DNA from: Streptomyces griseus
GTDB lineage: Bacteria; Actinomycetota; Actinomycetes; Streptomycetales; Streptomycetaceae
Direction of reading: 5' to 3'
DNA: 64,000 nt
Assembly: GCF_001715295.1 (NCBI RefSeq)
Contig: NZ_MDKB01000002.1
Span: forward strand, 1,323,522 to 1,387,521
Shown piece by piece: positions 23,801-33,027 of the stretch (positions are counted from its first letter, which is position 1; each line of letters begins with the position of its first letter). The translations under genes were made by a program, and so were the position numbers. Under the pieces are notes generated by a model that worked only from the letters and a program-made list of their open reading frames with translations, was not told the origin of the DNA and made no database searches.

Positions 23801-25468
23801 TCAGCCGAGCAGGCCGCCGAGGGGGTTCTGGCCCGCGCCGCCGGTGGAATCGCCGCCGCCGCTGTCCGAACCGCCGGCGTCGGAGCCACCTCCGCCGGTG
23901 GTGCCGCCGGATCCGGTACTGCCCGCAGAGGTCGGTCCCGCGCTGCCGGTGGCCGGGGGCTCCTGCGGGCTCGTCTCCTGCGGGGGCTGCTGACCGGTGC
24001 CCTGCGTCTCGCTGGGCTGCCCGGTACCCGCCCCCGTGGCCGGAGCGGGCTCACGGGCGGAGTCCTCACCCGCCGGTGTGGATTCCCGGGCCGCCGGGGC
24101 GCCGGGGGCGCTGGACGGAGCCGCCTCGGGGCGGCGTTCGGCCGGGGTACGGGAAGGCTTCCCCTTGCCGGTGGTCTCGTCGGGGAGCGGCGAGCCCGGG
24201 AGCTGGTTGGTGGGGTTGTCGTCGGGGCCGGGCACGGTGACGACCTCCGTGGAGCGGACGGCCCCGCCCAGCATCGAGCCGATCAGCAGGGTCAGGCCGA
24301 CGACGACGGTAGCGACCACAGCGCCACGGCGCAGGACGCGGCGGCGCAGGTCCCAGATCTCGGAGCGCGGGCCGAGGGTGCGCCACGCCTCCCCGGCGAG
24401 GCGCCCGTCGACGGAGTAGACGGGGGCGCCGGCGATGACCAGAGGGCTCCAGGCCGCCAGGAAGATGATGTCGGGGGCGTCGTACGCCGCCACGCTCCGC
24501 CAGCTGACCGTGACGAGGAGCGCCGCGGAGAGCAGGGCGCCGAAGGCCGCGGCGACGCGCTGCCAGAGGCCGAGGACGGTGAGGACGCCGACGACGACCT
24601 GGAGGAAGGCGACGCCCAGTCCGGAGCCCACGGGATGGGCGAGTGCGAAGTCCCGCAGCGGTTCGGCGACCGCCCAGGGGTGCATCGACGTCAGCCACTT
24701 GACCATGGAGCCGCGGTGGCCGCCGTCGAAGTAGACGGGATCGCAGAGCTTGCCCATGCCGGCGTAGATGGAGAGGAAACCGAGGAAGACGCGCAGCGGC
24801 AGGAGGACGACGCCGAGGTTCATCCGGCGTCCGGGGTAGTAGGCGTGCCGGACCTTGTCGCCGTGGCGCCGTTCGCCGGAGGTGGCGGTCTCACGCCCGG
24901 TGTCCTCGTCTCCGAGACCGTCGGGCCCGAGGCCGTCCAGCTCGTCGTGCTCCGGGTCTTCCGGGTGGCCGTACGGGCGGTGCGGCCTCGTGTCGACGGG
25001 GTCGTAGGCGCCGACGGCCTGACGCATGGGGGGCAGCAGCGGACCGGTCCGGCCGGGCCCCGGCTGGGGGGCGATGAGGACGGGGTTCGGCTGGGTCTCC
25101 TCGAGGAGCGGGATGACCTGCGTGCCGCCGCCCGTGTCGTCGTTCCCCGTGCCGAAGTCGCTGCCGAAGCTGCCCGCGGTGGAGTTGCGTACGGCCTGCA
25201 GGAGCCCGGTCGCTCCGGGGTCCCCCGGCTCCGACCTGCCGCTCCAGACGACGGGGGCCCGCCTGCGGCCGCCCGCGCCGCTCAAGACGGGGATCCTGGC
25301 CTGCCCGGCGGGGCCCGGCGCCCCGCGCAGACGGGTGCGCTGGCCCGGGGCGAGCTGCACCCGGAAGCTGGCGTGGCTGACGATGACCTGGGCGGGGTCA
25401 CTGTCCACCTTCGTCATGCTCAGGGCGGGTTGGTCGTCGAACCGAGGCGTTCTGGTGTCCACACTCAT
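23801..25468 (-). CDS. DoxX-like membrane protein with long flexible termini
   Basis: 555 residues. The first 210 or so are hydrophilic, with GAPGPAGQARIPVLSGAGG and acidic stretches. A DoxX-type membrane region follows (LPLRVFLGFLSIYAGMGKL; FLQVVVGVLTVLGLW; FGALLSAALLVTVSW; APDIIFLAAWSPLVIAG) with four predicted helices, then a fifth helix (VVATVVVGLTLLIGSML). The C-terminal 120 residues are a Pro/Thr/Ser/Gly-rich tail, probably outside the membrane. DoxX proteins are linked to redox and thiosulfate metabolism, but function here is open. Its first 25 bp of upstream DNA are unusually AT-rich. Confidence 0.82.
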   Translation of the reverse strand: MSVDTRTPRFDDQPALSMTKVDSDPAQVIVSHASFRVQLAPGQRTRLRGAPGPAGQARIPVLSGAGGRRRAPVVWSGRSEPGDPGATGLLQAVRNSTAGSFGSDFGTGNDDTGGGTQVIPLLEETQPNPVLIAPQPGPGRTGPLLPPMRQAVGAYDPVDTRPHRPYGHPEDPEHDELDGLGPDGLGDEDTGRETATSGERRHGDKVRHAYYPGRRMNLGVVLLPLRVFLGFLSIYAGMGKLCDPVYFDGGHRGSMVKWLTSMHPWAVAEPLRDFALAHPVGSGLGVAFLQVVVGVLTVLGLWQRVAAAFGALLSAALLVTVSWRSVAAYDAPDIIFLAAWSPLVIAGAPVYSVDGRLAGEAWRTLGPRSEIWDLRRRVLRRGAVVATVVVGLTLLIGSMLGGAVRSTEVVTVPGPDDNPTNQLPGSPLPDETTGKGKPSRTPAERRPEAAPSSAPGAPAARESTPAGEDSAREPAPATGAGTGQPSETQGTGQQPPQETSPQEPPATGSAGPTSAGSTGSGGTTGGGGSDAGGSDSGGGDSTGGAGQNPLGGLLG

Positions 25469-25693
25469 CTAACCGAGTGATGTGTGATTAGGACACTGCC
25501 TTGACGCCTCGGAGTGTCCGAGACCCGTCAACAGCCGTCCCGGGCCCGGATCCGGGCACGCCAGGGCCCCTCGGAGCACGAGGGACGGGCCGTGCGCGAA
25601 GCCGAGCCGTACGGCGTGGAAGCGGCCGCGGCGCCGGCCCGGGCGCGGAAGCAGGCGACGAAGCCCGCCGCGCGGGAGCGCACCTGGAAGAAC

Positions 25694-25721
25694 GAGCCGC
25701 CCGGACGCTGCCGGGCGGCTC
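25694..25721. terminator. Hairpin downstream of rlmB
   Basis: GAGCCGCCCGG (25694-25704) pairs with CCGGGCGGCTC (25711-25721). It is 45 bp beyond the rlmB stop on the minus strand. Confidence 0.8.
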
Positions 25722-25765
25722 CTGACCGCGTGCGACGCGTACCCCGCGGCCGGAGCGGGCCCGGC

Positions 25766-26722
25766 TCAGGCGCGGCGGCGGGCCACCTCGTACAGGACGA
25801 TGCCCGCGGCGACCCCGGCGTTCAGGGACTCGGCGCCACCCGGCATGGAGATGCGGACCCGGTAGTCGCAGGTCTCGCCGACGAGGCGGCCGAGGCCCTT
25901 GCCCTCGCTGCCGATGACGATCACGACGGGGCCGGCCAGCTCTTCCAGGTCCTCGACCGTGTGTTCGCCGTCGGCGGCGAGGCCGACGACGGTGAGGCCC
26001 GCCTTCTGGTATCCCTCCAGGGCACGGGTGAGGTTGGTGACGCGGGAGACCGGGGTGCGGGCGGCGGTGCCGGCCGACGACTTCCAGGCTCCGGCCGTCA
26101 TGCCGGCCGCCCGGCGCTCGGGGACGACGACGCCGTGGCCGCCGAACGCGGAGACGGAGCGGACGATCGCGCCGAGGTTGCGGGGGTCGGTGACGCCGTC
26201 GAGCGCGACGATCAGCGGGTCCTCGTCGTTGTCGTACGCGGCCGAGGTGAGGTCCTCCGGGTGCGCGTACTCGTACGGCGGGACCTGGAGGACGAGGCCC
26301 TGGTGGTTCAGGCCGTTCGTCATCCGGTCGAGCTCCGGGCGCGGGGCCTCCATCAGGTTGATGTTGCCGCGCTCGCCGGCGAGCTGGAGGGCCTCGCGGA
26401 CCCGCTCGTCGTTGTCGATGTACTGCTGGACGTAGAGGGTGGTGGCCGGGACGCCGTCGCGCAGGGCCTCGTAGACCGGGTTGCGGCCGACGACCATCTC
26501 CGACGTGCCCTTGGCGCCGCCGCGGCGCGGTGCGGGGCGGCGGGCGGCGGCCTGCTTGGCCTGGGCGTTCGCCACCCGGTTCTTCTTGTGTCCCTTGCGG
26601 GCGGAGGCGGGCGGCGTCGGTCCCTTGCCCTCGAGACCACGGCGTCGGTTACCGCCGCTGCCGACCTGCATGCCCTTCTTGTTGGACGTGCGGCGGTTCC
26701 TGCGCTGGCTGTTCCCGGCCAT
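25766..26722 (-). CDS. rlmB: 23S rRNA (guanosine-2'-O)-methyltransferase RlmB
   Basis: 318 residues. A basic N-terminal tail of about 70 residues (RRNRRTSNKKG, ARKGHKKNR) precedes a SpoU-type substrate-binding domain (MVVGRNPVYEALRDG) and a SPOUT methyltransferase domain with DPRNLGAIVRS, VIGSEGKGLGRL and SLNAGVAAGIVLYE, motifs 1-3 of the trefoil knot. It methylates G2251-type residues of the peptidyl-transferase P loop. The basic tail is common in actinobacteria. It follows cysS, as in many actinomycetes. Confidence 0.92.
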   Translation of the reverse strand: MAGNSQRRNRRTSNKKGMQVGSGGNRRRGLEGKGPTPPASARKGHKKNRVANAQAKQAAARRPAPRRGGAKGTSEMVVGRNPVYEALRDGVPATTLYVQQYIDNDERVREALQLAGERGNINLMEAPRPELDRMTNGLNHQGLVLQVPPYEYAHPEDLTSAAYDNDEDPLIVALDGVTDPRNLGAIVRSVSAFGGHGVVVPERRAAGMTAGAWKSSAGTAARTPVSRVTNLTRALEGYQKAGLTVVGLAADGEHTVEDLEELAGPVVIVIGSEGKGLGRLVGETCDYRVRISMPGGAESLNAGVAAGIVLYEVARRRA

Positions 26723-26768
26723 GACCTACCTGTTTCGTTGCTTCAGAAAGACGTCGTCAAGTGAAAGT

Positions 26769-26794
26769 GTGCCGCCCGGATGGCCGGGCGGCAC
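26769..26794. terminator. Hairpin between cysS and rlmB
   Basis: GTGCCGCCCGG (26769-26779) and CCGGGCGGCAC (26784-26794) form an 11-bp stem with an ATGG loop, 38 bp after the cysS stop. It would attenuate or end cysS transcription before rlmB. Confidence 0.8.
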
Positions 26795-26831
26795 ATTTGT
26801 GCTGTTCACGCATGGTGCGTCGGCGGTCCGC

Positions 26832-28232
26832 TCAGCGCGGGCCGAGGCTCCACCGGGGTCCGCTCGGGCTGTCCTCGATGACGAGGCCGGACTGGTTGAG
26901 CTGGTCGCGGATGGCGTCGGCCGCGGTCCAGTCCTTGCGCTCGCGCGCCGCCTGGCGCTGGTCGAGGACGAGTCGTACGAGGGTGTCGACCACGCCGTGC
27001 AGGTCCTCGCCGCGGTCGTTCTCGCCCGCCCAGTGCGGGTCGAGCGGATCGAGACCCAGGACGCCGAGCATCGCACGCACCTCGGCGAGACGGGCGACCG
27101 CGGCCTCCTTGTCGTCGGCGGCGAGGGCGGAGTTGCCCTGCCGGACGGTGGTGTGGACGATCGCGAGGGCCTGCGGGACCCCGAGGTCGTCGTCCATGGC
27201 ATCCGCGAACGCGGGCGGCACCTCGGCGGCCGGGGCGACCTCGCGGCCCGCCTTCTCCAGGACGCGCTGGACGAATCCCTCGATCCGCGCGAACGCGGAC
27301 TCCGCCTCGCGCAGCGCCTCTTCGCTGTACTCGATCATGGAGCGGTAGTGCGGGGTGCCGAGGTAGTAGCGCAGGACGATGGGGCGCCAGTGCTTGACCA
27401 TCTCGCTGACCAGCACGGAGTTGCCGAGGGACTTCGACATCTTCTCGCCGGACATGGTGACCCAGCCGTTGTGCACCCAGTACGTCGCGAACGCGTCGCC
27501 GAAGGCCTTGGCCTGGGCGATCTCGTTCTCGTGGTGGGGGAAGATCAGGTCGATGCCGCCGCCGTGGATGTCGAAGGCGCTGCCGAGGTACTTGTGGGCC
27601 ATCGCCGAGCACTCCAGGTGCCAGCCGGGCCGGCCGCGGCCCCACGGGGTCTCCCAGCTGGGCTCCCCGGGCTTCGCGGACTTCCACATGGCGAAGTCGC
27701 GCTTGTCCCGCTTTCCGGTCTCGTTGTCGCCGGAGGGCTGGCGCAGGTCGTCCAGGTCCTGGTTGGAGAGCTCGAGGTAGTCCCCGTACGAACGCACGTC
27801 GAAGTAGACGTTGCCGTCGGCCGCGTAGGCGTGGCCGCGCTCGATGAGGCCGCGCATCATCTCGACCATCTCGGTGATGTGCCCGGTGGCGCGGGGCTCG
27901 TACGTGGGCGGGAGGCAGCCCAGGGCGTCGTACCCGGCGTTGAACGCGCGCTCGTTCTCGTAGCCGATGGACCACCAGGGGCGGCCCTGCTCGGCGGACT
28001 TCGCGATGATCTTGTCGTCGATGTCGGTGACATTCCGGATGAACGTCACGTCGTAGCCGCGGTGGTCGAACCAGCGGCGCATGATGTCGAAGTTCAGTCC
28101 GGACCTGATGTGCCCGATGTGCGGGGCGGCCTGGACAGTCGCGCCACAGAGGTAGATCGAGACGCAGCCCGCTGTGAGCGGGACGAAGTCACGGATCTGC
28201 CGGGCGTTGGTGTCGTACAGGCGAATAGTCAC
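26832..28232 (-). CDS. cysS: Cysteinyl-tRNA synthetase
   Basis: 466 residues. The HIGH motif is PHIGHIRS (37-44), zinc ligands come from the early YLCGATVQ cysteine and the later CSAMAHKYLG and HHENEIAQ, and the KMSKS loop is intact (EKMSKSLGNS). IRLYDT near the start and the DALR-like helical C-terminus confirm class I CysRS. The mycothiol enzyme MshC is related but has a shorter, different C-terminus. GTG at 28232 stands six bases after TACCCT, a leaderless start. Confidence 0.96.
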   Translation of the reverse strand: MTIRLYDTNARQIRDFVPLTAGCVSIYLCGATVQAAPHIGHIRSGLNFDIMRRWFDHRGYDVTFIRNVTDIDDKIIAKSAEQGRPWWSIGYENERAFNAGYDALGCLPPTYEPRATGHITEMVEMMRGLIERGHAYAADGNVYFDVRSYGDYLELSNQDLDDLRQPSGDNETGKRDKRDFAMWKSAKPGEPSWETPWGRGRPGWHLECSAMAHKYLGSAFDIHGGGIDLIFPHHENEIAQAKAFGDAFATYWVHNGWVTMSGEKMSKSLGNSVLVSEMVKHWRPIVLRYYLGTPHYRSMIEYSEEALREAESAFARIEGFVQRVLEKAGREVAPAAEVPPAFADAMDDDLGVPQALAIVHTTVRQGNSALAADDKEAAVARLAEVRAMLGVLGLDPLDPHWAGENDRGEDLHGVVDTLVRLVLDQRQAARERKDWTAADAIRDQLNQSGLVIEDSPSGPRWSLGPR

Positions 28233-28424
28233 CCCTCAAGGGTAGTGGGCCCGCACCAGTGCCCGGCGCACCCTGTGGAAAACCCGTGACGCACGGGTGG
28301 AGCCGCTCCCCGAGCCGGCCGGGCAGCCGAGGGGGTGCCGGACACCCGAGCCGTCGTGCGTGCGGGCGCACCTCCGAGGGCGGGCGTACGGACGCGCCTC
28401 CACCGGACGTGCTTCCGGCGGCCT

Positions 28425-30251
28425 TCATGGGCGGGCCGCCGGTGTCCGGTCCGCCCCGGGCCGGGCCGTCACGGCTACGGCGGGCGCGCTCCGGGCCGCC
28501 GTCCCGGGCGGTGGGCCGTCCTGTCCGGCCGCAGCCGCCCGGTTCGCCCGTCCGCCCCGTACGGCCGCCGAGGTCAGCACCGCCAGGACGCCGAGGACGG
28601 CGAGCGCGGCTGCGGGGGCGAGGACCGGCCAGGCGGCGCGTTCCGCGTACGGCATGTTCTCGGAGAGCATGCGGCCCCACTCGGGAGCCGGGGCCTGGGT
28701 CCCGAGGCCGAGGAAGCCGAGGGAGGCGAGCGCCAGGGCGACGCCGGGGACACGGAGTACCGCGTGGCGGACGACGGGCGGCAGGATCCCCGGCAGGAGG
28801 TGCCGGCGGAGCAGGTGGAGGCGCCCGGCGCCCAGGGAGACCGCGGCGGCCACGTGCGGGGCGGCCCGTTCCTGGGCGTACAGCGCGGACGTGTGGGCGG
28901 CCAGGGGCGCCCAGGCGACGGCGGTGACCGCGGCTGCCGCGCCCCAGGCGCCGGGGCCCGCGATGCCCGCCGCGACCAGGCCCGCCAGCACGGCGGGCAG
29001 CGCGTTGGCCGTCTCGGTGAGGGCCCCGGCGCGGGCGGTGCCCGCGAGCAGTCCCAGCGCGAGGGTGGCGGCGCTGATGGCCACAGCGGTGAGTACGGTC
29101 CGGGCGGTGCCGTGGCCGAGCCGGGCGAGGACGTCCCGGCCCAGGGAGTCGGTACCCAGGGGGTGAGCCGCCGAGGGGGCGGCGAGCCGGGCGGCGGCGT
29201 CGACGTGCAGAGGGTCGCGCAGCAGGCCGGCGAGGGTGACGGCGAGGAGGAGCACCGCCAGGAACACGGCGGCGGGGGCCACCGCGCGACGGGCGGGCAG
29301 GTGCGGGGCGACGAGCGGGGGCAGGGCCCCGTCGGCGCGGGCGGGGCCGAGCAGGAGCCGGGCGCCGGTCCGGGCCGCGAGGCCGGCGGCGAGACCGAGC
29401 AGGAGCAGGGCGAGCACGCAGGCCTGGAGGACGGGCAGGTCCTGGGCGAGCGCGGCGGCGAGGGCGGTGCCGCCGAGGCCGGGTACGGCGTAGAGCGATT
29501 CGACGGCGACGGCACCGCCGGTGAGTCCGACGACGATCAGGCCGAGCTGCGGCAGCAGGGCGGGAAGGACGCGTCGCAGGGCGTGGGCCGCGATGCGCCG
29601 GGCGGGCAGGCCGCCCGCCGTGGCGGCGCGGGCCCAGGGCTCGGCGAAGGCGGCGGGCAGCGCGTCGTCCAGCAGCCGCCCGAGCAGCGCGCCCGCCGGT
29701 ATGCCCATGGCGAGGGCGGGCAGGACGAGCTGGTCGGCCCCACCCCAGCCGAGAGCGGGGAACCAGCCCAGCTGTACGGCGAGGACGGTGGCCAGGACGG
29801 CGGCGACCAGGAACTCCGGGAGGGCGGCGAGCGCCGCCGCTGCGGCCCCCGCCCGGGTGGCGACGAGCCTGCGGCGTGCCCCGCGGCGCAGGGTACCGGC
29901 GGAGAGGGCGAGGGCGAGAAGGAGCGCGACGCCCGAGGAGGCGCCCATCAGGGCCAGGGAGACACCGAATGCGGAGGTCACGTCGGGTCCGACGGGCTGC
30001 CCGGAGACCCAGGACTCCCCCAGGTCGCCGCGGAGCAGCCCGGCGGCCCAGCGGCCGAGGACGTCGAGCGGTCCGCCGTCGAGTCCGGTGCCGGTGCGGA
30101 TCGCGTCGAGAACGGCGGGCGTCGGCGGCCGGTCCGCGTAGCGGGCGTGCAGGATCGTCAGGGCGGGGTCGGTGCGGGTCAGGCGGGGCAGCAGGCCGAT
30201 GACGGCGACGACGGCCAGGAGGGTGCCGAGGCGGCTCGCCAGGTACTTCAC
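28425..30251 (-). CDS. ABC transporter permease: DppB- and DppC-type permeases fused in one chain
   Basis: 608 residues from GTG at 30251, four bases after the binding-protein stop. Residues 1-300 form a DppB-like permease with its EAA loop (ARAATAGGLPARRIAAHALR) and residues 310-570 a DppC-like permease, beginning with the usual HPLGTDSLGRDVLARL and ending with a second EAA loop (AAVSLGAGRLHLLRRHLLPG). The two halves are separate genes in almost all peptide/nickel importers. The last 40 residues are a low-complexity tail. No ATPase gene is adjacent, so it must borrow one or use a distant gene. The Zur-like box ahead of the operon suggests metal or metallophore uptake. Confidence 0.87.
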   Translation of the reverse strand: MKYLASRLGTLLAVVAVIGLLPRLTRTDPALTILHARYADRPPTPAVLDAIRTGTGLDGGPLDVLGRWAAGLLRGDLGESWVSGQPVGPDVTSAFGVSLALMGASSGVALLLALALSAGTLRRGARRRLVATRAGAAAAALAALPEFLVAAVLATVLAVQLGWFPALGWGGADQLVLPALAMGIPAGALLGRLLDDALPAAFAEPWARAATAGGLPARRIAAHALRRVLPALLPQLGLIVVGLTGGAVAVESLYAVPGLGGTALAAALAQDLPVLQACVLALLLLGLAAGLAARTGARLLLGPARADGALPPLVAPHLPARRAVAPAAVFLAVLLLAVTLAGLLRDPLHVDAAARLAAPSAAHPLGTDSLGRDVLARLGHGTARTVLTAVAISAATLALGLLAGTARAGALTETANALPAVLAGLVAAGIAGPGAWGAAAAVTAVAWAPLAAHTSALYAQERAAPHVAAAVSLGAGRLHLLRRHLLPGILPPVVRHAVLRVPGVALALASLGFLGLGTQAPAPEWGRMLSENMPYAERAAWPVLAPAAALAVLGVLAVLTSAAVRGGRANRAAAAGQDGPPPGTAARSAPAVAVTARPGADRTPAARP

Positions 30252-30255
30252 GCGG

Positions 30256-31773
30256 TCACCGGACGCGGGTGTCGGCGGTCACGAGGGTGCGCTCCATGGG
30301 ATCGAGCGCGACCCCTTCGACGCGCGTCCCGTCGTATCCCTGGACGAAGCGCTCATGGACGAGCGGTACGAGGGCGTCGGTGCCGAGGACGGCGGCCTCG
30401 GCGGCTGCCGCTGCGCGGTGCCGGCCCTCGGTGGAGGCCTGCGAGGCGGCCCTGCCGACCGCGGCGTCGACGCGTTCGTCGCAGAGCTGGGAGATGTTGA
30501 AAGTGCCGTCGCAGGTGAAGTCGGAGGCGAGGTAGGAGACCGGGTCGGCGGTGTCCAGGAGGGTGTTGCGGGCCTGGACGAACGCGTCGTACCTGCCCGC
30601 GAGCGCGTCCGCCTCGAGTTGCGCGTAGTCCCGTACGACCTGTTTCACGGTGAAGCCGCGCCCGCGGAGCTGCTGTTGGACGATCGTGGCGACCTCGGGC
30701 AGTTCGGGGCGGTTGGTGTAGGTGGCGAGGACGATCTCCTTCGTCCTCGCCACCTCGGCGCGGCCGGCGGCCGCAGCCCGGCCCCTCGGTGCCGTACGGG
30801 CGTCCGCGGCCCAGGGGACGCCGGGGCCGAGGAGTCCCTGCCCGGTGTCGGCCCTGCCCTCGTACACACCCTCGACCAGTGACGTGGGGTCGATGGCCTC
30901 GCGGGCGGCCGCGCGCATGGCCGGGTCGGCGAAGACGCCGCGCCGGGTGTTGAGGGAGAGGCCGTTGGTCCGTGCGGACGGGAACTCGTGGACGTACGCG
31001 TCACCGAGGAGTGACGCCTGGGAGACCGGTACGTATTCGGCGACGTCGACCGCCTTCGTCCGCAGGGCGTTGGCCCGGGCGGTCCCGTCGGCGACGAACG
31101 TCACCTCGACGCCCGGCGCCTTCGCCTTGCCGCCCCAGTACGCGGGGTTGCGCTCCAGGGTGGCGCCGACCGCGCCGTTCAGGCGGGTCATGGTGAAGGG
31201 CCCGGTGGCGTGTCCCAGGGGATCCACGCCGCTCTTCCCGTACGCCGCGGCGGACAGGACGGCGAGGGAGGGATTGGCGAGCCGCTGGGGCAGGAGCGGG
31301 TCGGCCTGCCCGGTGACGATCCGTACGGTGCGCGGGTCCGTGGCGGTGGCGGTGAGCGTCGCCTCGGACAGGACGCGCGGGAGGGGGGACGCCTTCCCCG
31401 CCGCGGTGAGGGAGCGTACGACGGCCTCGGCGTCGACCTTCGTGCCGTCCTGGAAGGCGGCGTCGCGGAGGGTGAACGTCCAGGCGGTGGCGCCGGTCCG
31501 CCGCCACGACGCGGCGAGCGCGGGCCGGGCGGCGCCGTCGGCGTCGAGCGTGGTGAGGCCTTCGGTGACGGCGAGCCGGCTGAGGGTGATCGCGTCGTCC
31601 CCGTAGGGGGACATGGCCTGGGCGGGCGGGAAGGCCATGACGACCCGGAGGGGCCGCCCCCCGCCGGACGCCCCGTCGTCGCCAGGGGCGGAGCAGGCTG
31701 CCAGAGGGAGGAGGAGGGCTGCGGTGGCGGCGACGGCCGGCAGCGGTGAGCGGCGGCTTCGAGGCGTAGGCAT
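30256..31773 (-). CDS. Peptide/nickel-type ABC substrate-binding lipoprotein
   Basis: 505 residues. The signal peptide ends in LLPLAACSAPGDD, a lipobox with the cysteine that becomes lipid-anchored. The mature protein follows the SBP_bac_5 (DppA/NikA) pattern: GLTTLDADG, WTFTLRDAAFQDGTKVDAEAV, ALRTKAVDVAEYVP and a DSF-like C-terminal lobe. Ligands of this family are oligopeptides, nickel-histidine or metallophores such as those taken by CntA. It is the first gene of a two-gene operon and lies just downstream of the inverted repeat at 31789-31803. Confidence 0.88.
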   Translation of the reverse strand: MPTPRSRRSPLPAVAATAALLLPLAACSAPGDDGASGGGRPLRVVMAFPPAQAMSPYGDDAITLSRLAVTEGLTTLDADGAARPALAASWRRTGATAWTFTLRDAAFQDGTKVDAEAVVRSLTAAGKASPLPRVLSEATLTATATDPRTVRIVTGQADPLLPQRLANPSLAVLSAAAYGKSGVDPLGHATGPFTMTRLNGAVGATLERNPAYWGGKAKAPGVEVTFVADGTARANALRTKAVDVAEYVPVSQASLLGDAYVHEFPSARTNGLSLNTRRGVFADPAMRAAAREAIDPTSLVEGVYEGRADTGQGLLGPGVPWAADARTAPRGRAAAAGRAEVARTKEIVLATYTNRPELPEVATIVQQQLRGRGFTVKQVVRDYAQLEADALAGRYDAFVQARNTLLDTADPVSYLASDFTCDGTFNISQLCDERVDAAVGRAASQASTEGRHRAAAAAEAAVLGTDALVPLVHERFVQGYDGTRVEGVALDPMERTLVTADTRVR

Positions 31774-31788
31774 GACGGAGAGCCTATA

Positions 31789-31803
31789 TGAAAACGATAA
31801 TCA
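31789..31803 (-). promoter_or_regulatory. Zur-like operator
   Basis: TGAAAACGATAATCA is a near-palindrome of the Fur-family type, set in the wider symmetric context ATATGAAAACGATAATCATAT. It fits the actinobacterial Zur consensus (roughly TGAAAATGATTTTCA) far better than the Nur, DmdR or IdeR motifs. It starts 16 bp before the lipoprotein start codon, where it would block transcription when zinc is plentiful. Confidence 0.65.
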
Positions 31804-31811
31804 TATGGAGG

Positions 31812-32408
31812 TCAGGGAGTCCGTCGCCCGGATCCCGGCATGGGCAGCTCGAAGTGCACGATCCCCTGCCCGCCGCCCGGCAGCGCACGTTCGTCGCACA
31901 CCTCCTCGGCCAGCGACCGCCAGAACGGCTCGGCGCCCGGCACGGCGGGATCGGTGTGGAGGTAGAGCCGGGTGTAACCGCCGGCCCGGTCCGCGAAGTC
32001 GGCGAGCGCCCGGACCAGCCGGCGCGCCAATCCGTGCCTGCGGTGCTCGGGGCGTACGTAGATCCGGCACAGCTGGGCCGTGGAGCCGGAGGGGAACCGG
32101 TCGGCGACCCACGGGGGATTGGGCGGCGCCTGGGGCCCCCGGTCGCGTACGGCGCCGGTCGCGACGACCTCGTCGCCGTGCCGGACGACCAGCAGCGTGC
32201 ACCGCCCGGGGCGCAGGTAGGTGCCCTCCAGGTCGATGATGTCGGCGTGCCAGTGCGGGACGTAGCCGGACTTCAGGTCACCGTAGACGGTGTCCAGCAT
32301 GACGGCCCGGGCGCCGCCCAGATCCTGCGCGGTCGCGGTCCGCAGGGCGTACCCACCCGCGTCCTCCCGCGCATCCTGCGCCCTCGCCCCGGCGGTCGCG
32401 CTCACCAC
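31812..32408 (-). CDS. GNAT N-acetyltransferase
   Basis: 198 residues from GTG at 32408. The N-terminal strand is YALRTATAQDL; QLCRIYVRPEHRRHGLARRLVRALADFA carries the acetyl-CoA pyrophosphate loop, then YLHTDPAVPGAEPFWRSLA. This arrangement matches the general RimI-like branch; no substrate can be read from it. A 9-bp inverted repeat lies 31 bp upstream. Its stop is only 38 bp from the start of the metal-transporter operon, on the same strand, but the intervening operator suggests separate control. Confidence 0.84.
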   Translation of the reverse strand: MVSATAGARAQDAREDAGGYALRTATAQDLGGARAVMLDTVYGDLKSGYVPHWHADIIDLEGTYLRPGRCTLLVVRHGDEVVATGAVRDRGPQAPPNPPWVADRFPSGSTAQLCRIYVRPEHRRHGLARRLVRALADFADRAGGYTRLYLHTDPAVPGAEPFWRSLAEEVCDERALPGGGQGIVHFELPMPGSGRRTP

Positions 32409-32438
32409 TGACGCTCACCCTCGCTCTCGGCCCGTACA

Positions 32439-32479
32439 GCACATCACCTGCCGCTTCAGCGTAGCTGCAAGTGATGTGC
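32439..32479 (-). promoter_or_regulatory. Inverted-repeat operator candidate upstream of the GNAT gene
   Basis: GCACATCAC (32439-32447) and GTGATGTGC (32471-32479) are perfect inverse copies, 32 bp between equivalent ends, three helical turns. On the minus strand TACGCT sits between them. Binding by one dimer across, or by looping of two, is conceivable; no regulator gene adjoins. Confidence 0.5.
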
Positions 32480-32514
32480 AATACGGTCCGGGGGCCCCGC
32501 CGCCGGGTGCTCCT

Positions 32515-33027
32515 TCAGACGGCGGTCCGGTACACCAGGGCGGTCGCGATGCCCGCGATGCCCTCGCCCCGCCCGGTGAATCCGAGGCCGTCGGAGGTGG
32601 CGGCGGAGAGCGACACGGGGGCGCCGACCGCATCGGAGAGCACCTTCTGCGCCTCGCCGCGCCGCTTGCCGATCTTGGGGCGTACCCCGACGACCTGCAC
32701 GGCGACGTTGCCGATCCCGAAGCCCTCGGCCCGCACGATGCGCGCCGCCTCGGTGAGCAGGGTGACCCCGGAGGCGCCGGCCCACTCCGGGCGGCCGGTA
32801 CCGAAGTGCTGCCCCAGGTCGCCGAGTCCGGCGGCCGAGAACAGCGCGTTGCACGCGGCGTGCGCCACGACGTCGGCATCGGAGTGGCCGGCCAGGCCGG
32901 GACCCTCGCCCTCCCACAGCAGCCCGGCGCACCACAGTTCACGGCCCTCTTCGAAGGCGTGGATGTCGGTCCCGATCCCCACCTGGGGGATCACGGGCAG
33001 CGGTTGACCAGGGGTCTCAGAACTCAT
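32515..33027 (-). CDS. ispF: 2-C-methyl-D-erythritol 2,4-cyclodiphosphate synthase
   Basis: 170 residues. D21 and H23 in GTDIHAF and H48 in [11 protein letters not shown] are the metal ligands; [16 protein letters not shown] near the C-terminus closes the active site. It cyclises CDP-ME-2-phosphate to MEcPP in the non-mevalonate isoprenoid pathway. The first 11 bases overlap the end of ispD, so the two are coupled. Confidence 0.95.
   Translation of the reverse strand: MSSETPGQPLPVIPQVGIGTDIHAFEEGRELWCAGLLWEGEGPGLAGHSDADVVAHAACNALFSAAGLGDLGQHFGTGRPEWAGASGVTLLTEAARIVRAEGFGIGNVAVQVVGVRPKIGKRRGEAQKVLSDAVGAPVSLSAATSDGLGFTGRGEGIAGIATALVYRTAV

Noticed and set aside
25514..25720. Small rightward gene between the DoxX and rlmB genes
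   Set aside because: The frame is open through the terminator hairpin at 25694-25721, has no ribosome site and reads as Arg/Ala-rich noise.
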